This document shows, one piece after another, positions 24,145 through 36,230 of a DNA stretch of 64,000 nt (the stretch's first letter is position 1; each line of letters begins with the position of its first letter). The notes below the pieces were generated by a model that was given only the letters and a program-made list of their open reading frames with translations, had not been told where the DNA came from and searched no databases. This DNA comes from Membranipora membranacea. Its lineage: Eukaryota; Bryozoa; Gymnolaemata; Cheilostomatida; Membraniporidae. The stretch is taken from the NCBI GenBank assembly GCA_914767715.1, contig OU612066.1, positions 5,893,001 to 5,957,000 of the forward strand, read 5' to 3'. The translations under genes were made by a program, and so were the position numbers.

Positions 24145-25559
24145 ACACTTATTTGGCTGCCTTCTAATATGTGTTTTTTTTATCAGAAAGTGATGTCTTT
24201 TGGAATTTTCGAAACAAAGGCCGAAGTTTTGTTTTTTTATTATAATTATTGTGACTGTAGTAGCTTTTTTCTAAATGAAAATGAGTGTCTATTTGTCTTT
24301 GCATACTCATATCAAATCAAGAGAATAAAAAAAACTAAATTCACTGAAAACAAACGTTTCGGCAATGCTTATTTAGATTTATGTGAGTGTAGATGGTGCT
24401 CAATGGTGGCAACGTGCTCGAAGATTTGAGTTATCTAACTTTCTGATGTAAGCCGAAAGGGTTGGATAAGATGTCTGTGGCCTGCTGACTGTTGCTTCGC
24501 AATGTGGTTGTACACAGTTTTCAAAAGGGCCTACAATTTGTGCATTCTAGACATATAGCAGGGAGTATTTGAAACAAAATTTCATATATTGGGTTACAAT
24601 TTGGATAAATCAAGCAGCATCATATGTAATATATTCAGTAAAGGCCCTTGTTTTTTTGTAGCATTTTCACTGGAACAAAGATACCAACGTGATTGCCAAT
24701 CGGAAATAACATACACATATTATCTAGATTACCTTGCACATGCTCAAAGCTTAAACCCTCTCGTCATAAAGCTAACTTTTTCATGATTCAATGGCTTATT
24801 GTTTATAATCTTATATATAAAATATATAATCTTGAGATAATAAATGGCTTATCCTCTGGGAAATGTCTGATTACTGCTAAGGAATTAATTTTTTTCAAAT
24901 ATTCAATTATAGTGTTGAAAATTGAGGTCTGGTGGAGGTTGAATTGTGGTTTTATTTATTCTGTAATCCTCTAGTTCATTATCACAATATAGTTCAGAAT
25001 TATTAACAGCTCTAGAATTTTCAACTGTCATCTTTATATCTTTTAATATTAGATCATTAGATTGTTACACTGCCTTCGAATAACCTTGTTACCATCATAA
25101 CACAGCTCACTATAGCCTATGATATTTCTTTTTTGTTTATTTTTATTTGTTTCTAGCGCTTTGTGACAAAAAAATTTCAGTATAGATGATCTGTGCTGCT
25201 AATAAAGATGAATTAAAAAAATACGAAAATAGATAATTTTGATATTATGACTCAGAATCTTGCTGAGTTACATAATTATAGAAGAAATGAATGTATTTGA
25301 ATTAAATACAGATAGGGAAGGTGTTGCCAAATACATGAGGAAACGTTTTGGTCTTCAATGAGCATGACTCTACAAGCTTCTGTCAGAGAAGCTTGCATCT
25401 GTTGAGCAATGGTCAGCTGTCGAGGGATGTTTATCTCGAATAAGTCAGCCTTTGCGATCACAGAATGTGTGTCATATCACCACCTAGGATTTCAACATCG
25501 AGTTGCGAAATCGTAATCTTCTTATTGCTGCTGGAATTTTCATCGTCAACAGTCGCCAC
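24145..25559. other. Convergent spacer, trehalase / RGS
   Basis: Holds the 3' UTR of trehalase (AATAAA at 24324-24329) and the 3' UTR of the minus-strand RGS gene. Very AT-rich. No further coding sequence or repeat was recognised. Confidence 0.5.
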
Positions 25560-26786
25560 TCAGCCTCTGCCCTTAGCTTTCTCCAGTACATGTTTGTACA
25601 TTGGTGAGTTTTTAAATCTGGGATAAGCGTCACGGTACATGAGATCATAGATGTGCTCCAGAGCGTCATCAAATATCGTCTTGTCGGGGTTGATCATCTC
25701 CTCCGAGATTTTGTCTCTGATAACTGCTGAGATACTAATCTAAAAGAGAGAATGACGAAAATTATAACACATCCTCGATAGCTAGGCAGTGAGGTAACAC
25801 CTTTTATTAATATAAATTAGTTTTGAAAGGTTAGGAAACGAAACAAACCTAGCACCACAATTTCCTGAATGATTATCGGTGAAAAGAAATTCCACGCAAG
25901 AAGTAAAGATGAATACTGTGTTATGTCGCAATGTATAGAAATTTTAAGATTTAATTTAAAAAGATTTGAAATTCAAATTTAAATTAAAAATAATGTTATT
26001 GAAATAAAGTTGTAAGATATTTACCTCAGTTGAAGATGTGATGCAGATGAATTGTTTGTATATAGTTTTACATCTGAGAAATACAGCGTCTTCATCTTCA
26101 GTGTTGATTTTTCTGAGAGAGAGCACAGCGTTGTAAAATTTGATATTCTCATCGCAGTATTGGGATTTCAAGAATTCTGTGAAGTATGCTCGACCAGCTG
26201 TTTGAAAATAAGAAAATACTAAATTAATAAATATATAAGGAGATTAAAGCATACAATAAAAATATGATGCAGATACTCGAATATAAAGATTTCTTGGCTA
26301 TGCACAGCGATAAATTACTATGCATTATTTCGACAGCATTTGTACCTCAAGAGAATTGATGGCACCAAAGCTAAATGCGCTGAAAACTACATTTATGTAT
26401 TTTATTCGGATACTTACATTGGCTTGTGAGAAGCATGTTGAATGATGTTCCCCATTTCTTCACTTCAGTTTTGTTTGGTCTAAAAAAATAGGAAACGAAT
26501 ATAAGATACCTCAAAATAAATTGTCCTACCAAAACATGAAAACAACTGTCGTTATTATATCAGAGGAATGCACAGGAATTTGCTCTGTTGAGAATAAATA
26601 ATTCTTTAAAATCGCTGAACATTAAGCAGATATTACTTACAATGATGTGCTGCTGTTGCTAGATTTTCTTGTGGCGTGTCTCAGCAGCCTTCGAGATGAT
26701 GCAGATTTTTTGAGTCTTGTCAGCATGACGATACAGCTCATTTCCTTCAGTACAGGCCGGTGCAGGGCATTATCTAAAGTATTCAT
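25560..26786 (-). CDS. Regulator of G-protein signalling (RGS) protein
   Basis: RGS domains speed up GTP hydrolysis by G-alpha subunits at the plasma membrane. Four exons on the minus strand: 26641-26786, 26418-26479, 26025-26197, 25560-25739. They encode 186 residues. The RGS domain fills residues about 57-178: KKWGTSFNMLL opens it, followed by YFTEFLKSQYCDENIKFYNAV, and it closes with INPDKTIFDDALEHIYDLMYRDAYPRFKNSPMY. Each block matches the small R4-type RGS fold in order. The N-terminus (residues 1-50) is basic (RLKKSASSRRLLRHATRK), as in small RGS proteins whose N-terminal helix binds membrane. There are no extra domains. The specific vertebrate orthologue cannot be named. Confidence 0.92.
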
Positions 26787-28271
26787 TTAGTCCTGTGATA
26801 AAGATTAGTGGTCAGATTTGTATAGTGCTGATCTGCTGCCCTCTTATTCGCACACAAGTGTTTTATGTAGTATAGTCAGTGGCAGCTGTCTCTCAAATGA
26901 ATGTTAACGTCGCTGTCTTGGTATTAAAATACTAAATTGTTCTCCTGATGTCGTAAGGCCACTCTATGTCAGAGGTGTGAAAAATGGCGGAATGTGTTAT
27001 TCATATTAATGATTGCCACATCTCAGCCTTCGGGAAATCGATACTGAAGCTTGGTCTGTTTATCTGGTTGGGATAAATAACCTCTTACTGCTGCCTAACC
27101 ATAATAGTAATGGTCACGACTGACACTTACCAGTGCGGGGTCAAGTGCTATCCATATTACAATGAACAAATTATATAAAGTCAATAACACACATTACTTC
27201 TTGCTCTAAGACCCTCTTACATGCTCTTACATGATGTGAAACCGGGTCCACAGGGCCAGGGATCGGTTCCATTTCCTGAAATCAATCTTTGCATTTCCAA
27301 TAAACTCATCACGCTAAACCTTTCAGGCGTGGACAACTTCTCAGTCTTCGTATTGATACTTCGAATCTCTTTTTGGTGTCCATACTTCCCTCACACTATA
27401 TAGGCTACTTTCCATATCTGAGGTCCAGAAGCTGAATTGAATTTTTTACTCCAAACTTTCAAGGCCCTCAGCAATATAAAAACTCTGAAAACCTTCTCTG
27501 GGTTAAATTAATTAAACATGCTTTGTGTTTTGTGTTTTTACGTACTATTGAATTTGTAATCATTAAACAAATTTTAAGATGATATGGAAGTAAGACATCA
27601 ATTCATAATGCACACTGTATCTGAGTGTGATTTTGATTAGCCCTCTTCATGACAGACAAGCTTAACTCCATTACTCTCCTTTTTGAAGAGTTCCCTCTTT
27701 CGATACAAATGGAAATAAAAGTGTGTGTGTTAGTAGTTAAAGAGCTCTAACTCCGGTGGTTCAGTGGCATTACATTATGCCACTGAACCACCGGAGTTAG
27801 AGCTCGTTAACTAGTGTGTTAGTTCCGTGAGAGTTTTAATCTCTGAGTTTCAAACACGGCTTCTCCAGGAGCTAGCGATGTAAACCAGTCCAATTTCTAA
27901 GTAATGCTCACCTTAGATTGTTTCAACAGTGAGGGTAGGAGGGCTGCTGCTGTACATTACAAGGTCTACCCTGAGTTATCTTCTTTTATTGGCAGGTAGA
28001 GGCAATCAGGGTATACAGCAAAGCTCCACCCACTTAATCTGCTTCAGTGCATGTGCACCACGTGATCCCCAAAGGTTAGCCTCTGGTTTATGACTTGATT
28101 ACACCTTACACCCTTTAGCTCATAACCTAATTGTAAATACTAAAGTCCTGAACCTTAGAAATAAGGCTTATAATTTTGTGCAGGTGCCCTTTTTTATTCC
28201 ATAATCACCCGTTTATTTCCTTCTGGAAGAACAACTTTTTCAGACCACATTATTTTTGCCCAGAACACAAT
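26787..28271. other. Divergent spacer, RGS / DyP
   Basis: Should contain the promoters of both flanking genes. The only structured item seen is the 80-bp palindromic element at 27734-27813. No coding sequence was recognised. Confidence 0.5.
27734..27813. mobile_element. Palindromic element C, intact
   Basis: An 80-bp hairpin with ends TAGTTAAAGAGCTC and GAGCTCGTTAACTA and a 6-base loop. It is flanked by perfect 9-bp direct repeats GTGTGTTAG (27725-27733 and 27814-27822). It shares only the terminal TAGTYWAAGWGCTC with elements A and B; its inner arms are a different sequence that nevertheless matches itself across the palindrome. Confidence 0.88.
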
Positions 28272-31200
28272 ATGGCAGGAGTTTTCAGCAAAGGAACTAG
28301 ATTTGCCAGAAGATTCTCTACTGCTAGGAGTGCAGGTAACTCAAATTTAATAATGCAAAGCAGAACATTTTATCTATCAAATTGGAGACATTTATTTGAC
28401 AGGTGTTTTTATATATTTGACAGCCATCACTGTCACTCACTCCTCCTTGTCAGTTCTACTATTACTTTCCTAAATACCTAACAAACTGCTCAGTCATGGA
28501 AAGCAGTAATCCCATTGATATGTGTCAGGAATGATTAAATACTGCATTCTTGGTTCTAGTGACTGGTTAGAAATGCTTCCTTCTCTTCATTTTTTTATGG
28601 ATCTGTTTTGCATGTGGATGGATGGTCTTAATCAAAGTGACAAAATAACCAGCAGATGCAAACAAGAAATGGTTATGCATGCAGGATAAACTACAGCATT
28701 ATAATTAAACAATTCACTCTGTCAATGACTTGAGTGTTGATCTCTAGAACCTTTTATCGAGGAGTACTCCTTGGTTTATGATCTCCAATCCAAAATTTGG
28801 TCGATGAAGTCTAAATTTACCGGGGCGTAGTAGCAAACATAACTGATCGCCACCATTACATACCTCTCAGGAAATCCGTGTCGATCAGTGCTTCACCTCC
28901 TTCCAGCACTAGTTGTTGTTCATGTTGTGCAGGTATCCAGTATATATCAATGTGCTCTTGTGTATTTTCAGCTCCTGGCTCTAGTAGATCTAAGTATGCC
29001 GTACCTCTGCTGTTAGGTGGATCCACATTAGCTGCTGGTGCAGGATTTGCTCTCTACAATGCTGAGCATATTAAACAAGCCCTCAGCCAGCCAAGACTTA
29101 AATTGTCTGCTGCTGAGAAAGCTAAACATCAAGTTAGCGTAAGTTAAATACCAGAGAGGCCTATAATCTGCCGAGTACATCACGATCCGACTTTGCTACT
29201 CTGATCTGTGGCTTTGAATGCTTTTATCTGTTTAAATTGTGTTCTTAAAACCAGGACTACGCTGATAAACGTCCATCCCAAATTAAACAACGTGTCTGGG
29301 CTAGAAATATATGTTAGCGAGACAAGGTAATCATTATTATGTTTAATTTGTGTGGATTATTTTACATATTCATATTCTCTTTTGCAACAGGTGGTCAGTG
29401 GAACTAAAGCTAACGCCCTGTACTTGTGGATCCACTTGAAACCCAATGCTGACAAAAAGAAATGTGCCAAGATAGTAGCAAACCTACAAGCTCACGTAGA
29501 TGTAGTCTGCCCACCAGATATGAGGGACGAGGACGATGAGGTCTGGGCCGGAGTCGGATTTGGACCTAACTTCTTCACACAGGTAAGCGGTGCCGAATCG
29601 AATAACTTGTTTTATTGACCAGTCAAATGGTAAAGGTTGTGATTTATCATGAGATATGATGGGGATATGTGCTGTAAAGTCTCTCATATGTACACTGAAA
29701 TGTCAAGTATTGCTTGGAGATATACAGTGTATTCACTTCACTGATGATATAACCATCAATAGTAGATTTGAAGCTTCGATAATAACTTTGAATCAGTTAT
29801 GAAAATGCTTATCTCTGAAGCAGCTTATCACAAACCGGCTTCGGATGGTTATGAAAGACCATGTATTGTATTGGTATTCCTAACTCTATGAATTTTTGTA
29901 TGTCAGTCCTGAAATGAGGTTGTATGTGTATTATTTTTGTTGTACTTAAGGTGACAGGCCGAAAGACTGAGAGAAACTTCACATATCCTCACAGAAAGGG
30001 AGATTTAGGAGACATGCCAAGCACCGGTGAGTTAGGCCTGTCAGTCCTAAAATAGACCTGTCACTTTTGTCACGTAGACAATGATGAAATTAATTTTAAA
30101 TATGACAGTGCAGAGAATGACAGTGCAACTTTGAGTCTCAAAAGGACATCCTGCATGTTAAACTGTCAGTAAATTTTTCAGTCACGACACTCTGTTATAT
30201 TGCCCAATTGCGGTTAACTACAATCATCGGCTTATCATTTTTGTTGTGAGGCCTCATTGTTTGTTTCCAAGACCTCAGTAGATTTGATGTGGCAAGCCTC
30301 TTTTTCCTTTCATTATGACCGGTAACAGGAAAAGAATTGATTATTCTGTATTGCCAAATAAGTCAAGAATTGTTGCGTAGCAACTAACAGATAAAAGCTT
30401 GATTTAGGATTTTATCATAATATAATAACTTTTGTCACTCATAAAGGTGCAGGCAGGCAATGCATTTATCCATAAATTATTGGAATGATAAATCAGGCAG
30501 AAAGACCCTTAATCATGTCATGCGGCTTTTTTTCCTATATAGATTTTCCTCTAATATGATAAGTCAGTGAGTGAGCATCCTAGAAACAATTGTCACTAGG
30601 AAATTGAACTTTGATCGATCTCTAGACTGTGATTTTCATATGGCGTATAATTTTGTGGTTTTTTTCTTAGGTTTTCTCACTCATATCTTTATTGCGTAAA
30701 TATCGTGTTGTTTTAACATGGAATTTTTCCGCATCTATACATATCTATGATAAATTTTTGTAGGCGGAGACATTTTCATTCATGCCAAGAGCCATGATCG
30801 AAGCAAGTTATTTGAGCTGGCACAGAGGATTGTGGGTCAGCTTCCATCAGGAAGTGTTGAATCATTTGAGGATACATACGGATGGGTATATCAAGGAGGT
30901 CGTGACCTTTCTGGATTCATTGATGGTAAGGGCAACAACTCATGATCTAAATATCATCGGCCAATGCTTGATTTAGAAACAATGACATCAGCTTATGGCC
31001 CATACTGGTCTTTTATGACCAATAAGGAGCATCCTGGATGTTATGTCATAAAGCCTCTTAGCAAAGTTATAATAACATCAAGGAGGATGTGACCTTTCAG
31101 GATTTGATTATGGTCAACAACAGCTCCGGATAAGGATATTGGTCCTATCTTGATTATGGTACAATGACATAAGCAAAGTAATGGGTGTTTTATAACCAAC

Positions 31201-32772
31201 GAATTGCTTCCTATTTATATTTATGTTTTATAACTTAATAATAATAATATAAGGATCTGTCCCCTATTTGGGGACTTAGTAACTCCTCTTTTCTCAGATG
31301 TTACAAACTGTGTTTACCATTTAAATATTGCAACAGACATAAATGAATGGAAATGTTTGTAGGCATGACTAGGATTTGATAATGCGAGATAATAATAGTT
31401 TGGTCTGGTTTGAAATCATGACATAAACAGTCAACTGGTGTGACGGAACTTTAGAGTCCAGATAAACCAGTTGTACGGCATGTTAGCCAACCTTATATTA
31501 AACCAGTGTTGCTAGTCAAAATCTAGGTTGTATCTTGTATATACACCTGATGAAGTGTGAAAACTAAGACCCAGCTTGTTATTGTTCATATAATATTATC
31601 ACCACTCACCTATTCACACCCATCCTACACCTCACTCATCTTTTACACACCAATCTAGTTATTATATATTATATAATAGGAACTGAGAACCCAGCCGATG
31701 ACGAATGGAGAGAGCGAGTGGCCGTCGAGCCTGCTACTGGTGGAAGTTACGTCATCACACAAAAGTGGATCCACGATCATAAATACTTACAGAGCGCTTC
31801 AAGTAAGTCAACTTACACATACTTACCGACTGAATGAAAAAATATCTGGCTCTCAGTTGTAAGGCTTCACAAACTAAGCAAGCAATCAGCCATATACATC
31901 TATAGCGCTGGTATCAACATGACAATACAGTTGCCCTGCCATAGGCTTTGTAATTTCACTGAATATAATGCAACAAAATTCATGGTGCTGTTATGAAAAT
32001 GACTTCCAACAGCTTCCGCCTTTAAATATAAAGGTGCCTGTTATTATATGTGGGATGCAACATGATATTTATTCTTGTAGCTAAGACTTTGGAGACAGCT
32101 GTAGGAAGATCTAAAACTGACAGCACTGAAATCAACAGGAAATCCATTCAGTCTCATGTGGCAAGAATGGTCGGATGTAAGTCAGCTTGGGATTTCCATA
32201 CATGATATATGTTTCATTCATGTTGGGTCTTCTCTGTATATTGGTACTCGCTAAAAGAAAAATTAACATTGTTTTTGTCATATCATTGTAATATGGGAGG
32301 GTGTCAAGTATTCCCCTATGGTAAATATTGCCTGTTGTGTACATAATTCCGATCGGTAACTGATTGACCACCTATTCAAAATACTTGACCAGTTTGTTGG
32401 TTTGATGATCTGGCATAATGTTGGCTGCACTGACTAAGAGTTGTTCTGAATGTGATTGGGTTAGCTACAGTGCAGGATAAACTTATAAGTGATATATTGT
32501 ATATCAAGATTTCTCTTTTTACAGCCAATGCATGGGACCCTAAGAAGCCTTTTGAGATGGTGCGTCAATCTCAGCCTTTTGGATCTGTAAGTGGGGACTC
32601 AGGCCTGTTCTTCATTGGCTACGCGGCCAGTCCAGAGAACTTTGAGTTTATGTTGGACCGAATGGTGGGAGCAGGAGGAGATGGCCACTCTGATCTTATC
32701 ATGACCATGAGTAAGAATGTTAAGGGTACATACTGGTATTTCCCCAGCGAGGCAGAGCTCAAAGGCATGTAA
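28272..32772 (+). CDS. Dye-decolorising-type haem peroxidase (DyP), probably mitochondrial
   Basis: DyP enzymes use haem b and hydrogen peroxide to oxidise varied substrates. Eight exons: 28272-28335, 28972-29138, 29391-29582, 29951-30026, 30764-30925, 31680-31802, 32081-32176, 32525-32772. They give 375 residues. The hallmark GxxDG motif is present (GFIDGTENP, Asp 220), split by an intron in its last Gly codon. SHVARMV supplies the likely proximal haem ligand His 287, and MVRQSQPFG the likely distal Arg 307; both are assigned by family comparison. The N-terminus (FSKGTRFARRFSTARSA) is basic, Ser/Arg-rich and lacks acids, like a mitochondrial presequence. It is followed by a hydrophobic stretch at about 30-51 (VPLLLGGSTLAAGAGFAL) that could anchor the protein in the inner membrane. 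Seven introns argue against bacterial contamination. A polyadenylation signal is at 33050-33055. The substrate is unknown. Confidence 0.92.
31079..31210 (+). repeat. Degenerate duplicate of the DyP exon 5 end and following intron
   Basis: This stretch is a diverged copy of 30892-31042. Both contain CAAGGAGG..GTGACCTTTC..GGATT..GAT.ATGGT, and downstream AACAATGACAT/TACAATGACAT and TTTTATGACCAA/TTTTATAACCAA. The original copy spans the last 34 bases of exon 5, which encode the GFIDG motif, plus the splice donor. The second copy is broken and presumably intronic. Confidence 0.7.
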
Positions 32773-33244
32773 AAACATTCTCATATGTTTTGAAAGTTTA
32801 ATGAAAATGGCAAAACACGCGGGTGTTCTGATTAAACAAGCCCCAATGTTTCTTCTCGGTTTCAGATACTGATGTACCTACATGTACAGTTTGTTACTAA
32901 TTTTACCTTCCTTACTACGAGTGATATTCTTTTTGAGCGCTGAATTGATTCTATTATGTATGCATATTCCATCTACAACTTTATTTCATTCACAATGGGA
33001 GATGATTTTCGTTCATTTTTCGGTCACATTTGCCAATCCAATTAATTGAAATAAAATCAATACGTCGAATAAAAGTAGATAAGTTTAATTGTGTTGGGTG
33101 ATGATGATGAGCGACTGGATAGGTGACCTGATATTATATATTATTATGAAATACGAGTATCATAAGCCCAGGCTGAGCTAAAAAAATGACTTGGGAGTTA
33201 TCTTCTCTAAGTGGACAGGACTAAGGCTGAATACTAGAAGGTGC

Positions 33245-33660
33245 TAGCCCTGTTCGCACGGCCATGGGTTTTGGTTTTTTTGGGTGGCCATGTAATTCTC
33301 GGTATAGTATCAGTAGTTGTCTTCTGCTGTTTTAGTTAAAAAAAATTTAAAACACATAATATGTATTATGAGTAAGACCATGATCAAGGTCATGGTCTTC
33401 CTCATGGGTGTTTTAAATTTTTTCACCTTAGCCATGCTTTCACATTAATACTGCAATATTTAGTGCAATCAACTTATTTATATTTATTTTGAATATGATA
33501 AATGACAAAGTTAGTTTATTTGCCTATGGAACCGAGAAAAAGTCAAAGCTCAAAGTGGTGAAGATTAGAGCTAAAACAGCAGAAGACGACTACTGATACT
33601 ATACCGAGAAGTACACTGCCACCCAAAAAACCAAAGCCCGTGGCCGTGTGAACAGGGCTA
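33245..33660. mobile_element. 416-bp terminal-inverted-repeat element with 9-bp duplication
   Basis: The left end TAGCCCTGTTCGCACGGCC pairs with the right end GGCCGTGTGAACAGGGCTA. Pairing continues inward through the GTATAGTATCAGTAGT and AACAGCAGAAGAC segments, and a separate AT-rich palindrome occupies the middle. Perfect 9-bp direct repeats AGAAGGTGC flank it (33236-33244 and 33661-33669). No coding capacity. A 9-bp duplication suggests mobilisation by a Mutator-like transposase. Confidence 0.9.
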
Positions 33661-34035
33661 AGAAGGTGCAACAAGAGCAGCTATGACAAACAATTGGGAA
33701 CTGTCAGAGACACATGCATTAAGATAGCCTGGGACATGATTGATCAAGATGCAGGACATGGAGCGGAGTATTTAAGAGGCTTGGGGTGATGGGACCTTTC
33801 CAGGCCTGTAAAAAAGAGTACCAATGAAACATCGATGAAGCAAGCAGTAACCTGGCATATTCATTGTACCCAGTATGTAGACCATTTGGTGATGGAAAAA
33901 TCTGATGTCAGGCAGGAACAGCTGACTTAATAGATTGAGGCGCTTTCAATGGTTAATCTTGATGTTAGTTGATGCCAGCGTTAGAATGACAACTTCCTGT
34001 ACAGGATAACATAGGTGAGAAAATACGGTCTAGGT

Positions 34036-34552
34036 CAGGGGTGCCCAACCTTTTCTCTCGCATGAGCCATTTCAAAAATCAATTAAACCAAATGAGCTGA
34101 CCACGTCGCGTGTAGACAACACGGAAACAGTCAGTGATATATATGGATCATATTCATTCATGTATAAGTGTTGGCAAAAATTTCAAAGCAATGTCATTGT
34201 GTGAGATTACGCGAATAGCGCGAAAAAATTTTTTGAGGCAATTTCTGGTCATATAAGGCGCCCACGAGTTTTGTAAGCATTTTAAGCATTTTGCAAATTT
34301 TTGTAAGCATTTTGGAAAATTTAGGTTGGCAAGTCTGCAAGAAGACAACTCTACACACATATTACAATGCAGGCACCCAGTACAATGAACTTGTATACAC
34401 TATACATACATTTAATGTACATTGTACATGCATGAATTGAATGCATGAAATTCGCGCCAAAAAGCGCGTGAAATTTGCAAATATTAAAATGAGCCACCCA
34501 AAAAGCCAAAATGAGCCGAGGTGGCTCATGAGCCATAGGTTGGGCACCCCTG
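34036..34552. mobile_element. 517-bp non-autonomous hAT element
   Basis: Terminal inverted repeats CAGGGGTGCCCAACC and its near-complement GGTTGGGCACCCCTG match the tips typical of hAT (Charlie-like) transposons. Perfect 8-bp target-site duplications GTCTAGGT flank it (34028-34035 and 34553-34560), the length expected for hAT. Subterminal GAGCC motifs recur at both ends. No transposase is encoded. Confidence 0.93.
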
Positions 34553-35082
34553 GTCTAGGTACTTAACTGACTGTGAAATTGTATAATTATTGGCGTTCAA
34601 GAAATGACTGGAACCTAAGGGGGGAAGAATTAAAACCCTACAGAGATTTGATACACCATGTTTTCAATAATAACATCAGTAAAATTAATTGTCCTACTGC
34701 AACCAGAGAGAGTTCTCCCTGCTGCAACCCTCCTATAAGTGGCCAAAAAAAGCAGGGTAGACAAACCCACCATGGATCAACTTAGATCAAACTCCTAAGT
34801 GTAGGAGTCTATTTAAAAAATCATTTAATTTTTTACAGTCCCAGAGCAAAAAAAATTTGGGTATTGGTAAGCATCAGAACAGCTTCACCACAGGAATAAT
34901 CTTTTCAGATATAACGATCCAATTGGTAGTCTAGTAGTACTAGTAGACAACAAATATTCATTCGCTCCTTCAGACTTGCATTTCCACATTCCACCATGCC
35001 CCCTGCCTTTCTTGATATGTGATATCGTCTTAAACTGTTTCTTGTGTTTTATATTGTTTTGAGTGATTGACTGATTGATGAT

Positions 35083-35223
35083 GGGAAGATTTTCGTGTAA
35101 CACAAAAACTAATTAAGTAAGGTTATCTGCCCCTGATTTCAATAACACAAAAAAGTACTAATTAAGGTTAAATTATGTGATATATGAATATATTTCGTGA
35201 TTGTGTTACACGAAAATCTCCCC
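35083..35223. mobile_element. 141-bp inverted-repeat element
   Basis: The left end GGGAAGATTTTCGTGTAACA (continuing CAA) pairs with the right end TTGTGTTACACGAAAATCTC (continuing CCC), about 22 of 23 positions. The interior has two copies of ACTAATTAAG. No clear target-site duplication. Confidence 0.7.
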
Positions 35224-36198
35224 TTATTTACCAATGGTAGAGTTCACAATTTCCTCAGATTATTGCCTGTTTCAGTTCTCATGATGACCATCATGGGATA
35301 ATTGTTCTATTATAGATTTTTATACCCCAATAAACCCTTCAATTCATGGTTTTGTCATGAAACACATAGTCGTGGGGAGGTAACGCAAAGCACTATGACA
35401 GACCCAAGGGTGTACCTCGTCAAGCTTTGTATTCGGGGACATCAAACAGAGGTAACAAAACTTGTCAGACTACCAAGGGTGCAGTATGGATGATGTAGTT
35501 CTGTAGAAAGAGGAGGTTAATTGTGTTGACCATCTTTCTTCTCGCCCATTGGCACGTACCGCAGTATTGCGGTTTTTGATGGAGATGCTTGTAGTGAGCT
35601 TTAGGTTACAAAACCTGCAAGAACCATCATGTGCAGATGAGTTCGATTATATGTTTGCTATATTTCAAAAAAATTGTAATCGGATTCTGTAGCAGTTACA
35701 TCATTGTATCAATTTTTTGTTGTTCTTCAAAATGTATGGAGTTCTTCTATTATCATCAAACGATTCACCAATATTCTCGGAAAATTGTGTGATTGTAATC
35801 TAACTCTACAACTGTGTATGTGCCCGGTCTAAATTGATTTCAACTTTGTAACATATCAGAGCATGTACAAGTATCTCAAGTGCACAGAGGAGAAAACTTC
35901 TTGCATATGATATGTGGAATGCATGTACTGGAGTATATTTTGAATCTTCACCAGAAGCTGTGCCTATTATAGATATATAGTCTCAGTCAAACTCATGTAG
36001 AATAGTTGCTGTAAGCTGTGACATCATTTTAGTTTTCATAGCAGCACGACCTGAGCGCTTATAATTGGAAATCATTTTCAAGATCAATGAGAAATCCAGA
36101 TAGTGGAGTGCTGACGAGAAAATCAATTATGTAACATAAATTATGTGCGTTACCAGTGAACCCATATATAATACAAGAACAGCTGGGGTTTCTTGTTT

Positions 36199-36204
36199 TT
36201 TATT
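36199..36204 (-). terminator. Polyadenylation signal of RPL32
   Basis: AATAAA on the minus strand, 27 bases after the stop codon at 36231-36233. A suitable distance for a compact ribosomal protein mRNA. Confidence 0.75.
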
Positions 36205-36230
36205 GACCAATGCAGAAGATAAAATACAGT

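Larger units (their letters stand above)
32773..36198. other. Convergent spacer, DyP / RPL32, rich in small transposons
   Basis: Contains the DyP 3' UTR (AATAAA at 33050-33055) and three short non-autonomous elements described separately (33245-33660, 34036-34552, 35083-35223). No gene was recognised in 35224-36198 or between the elements. Confidence 0.6.
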
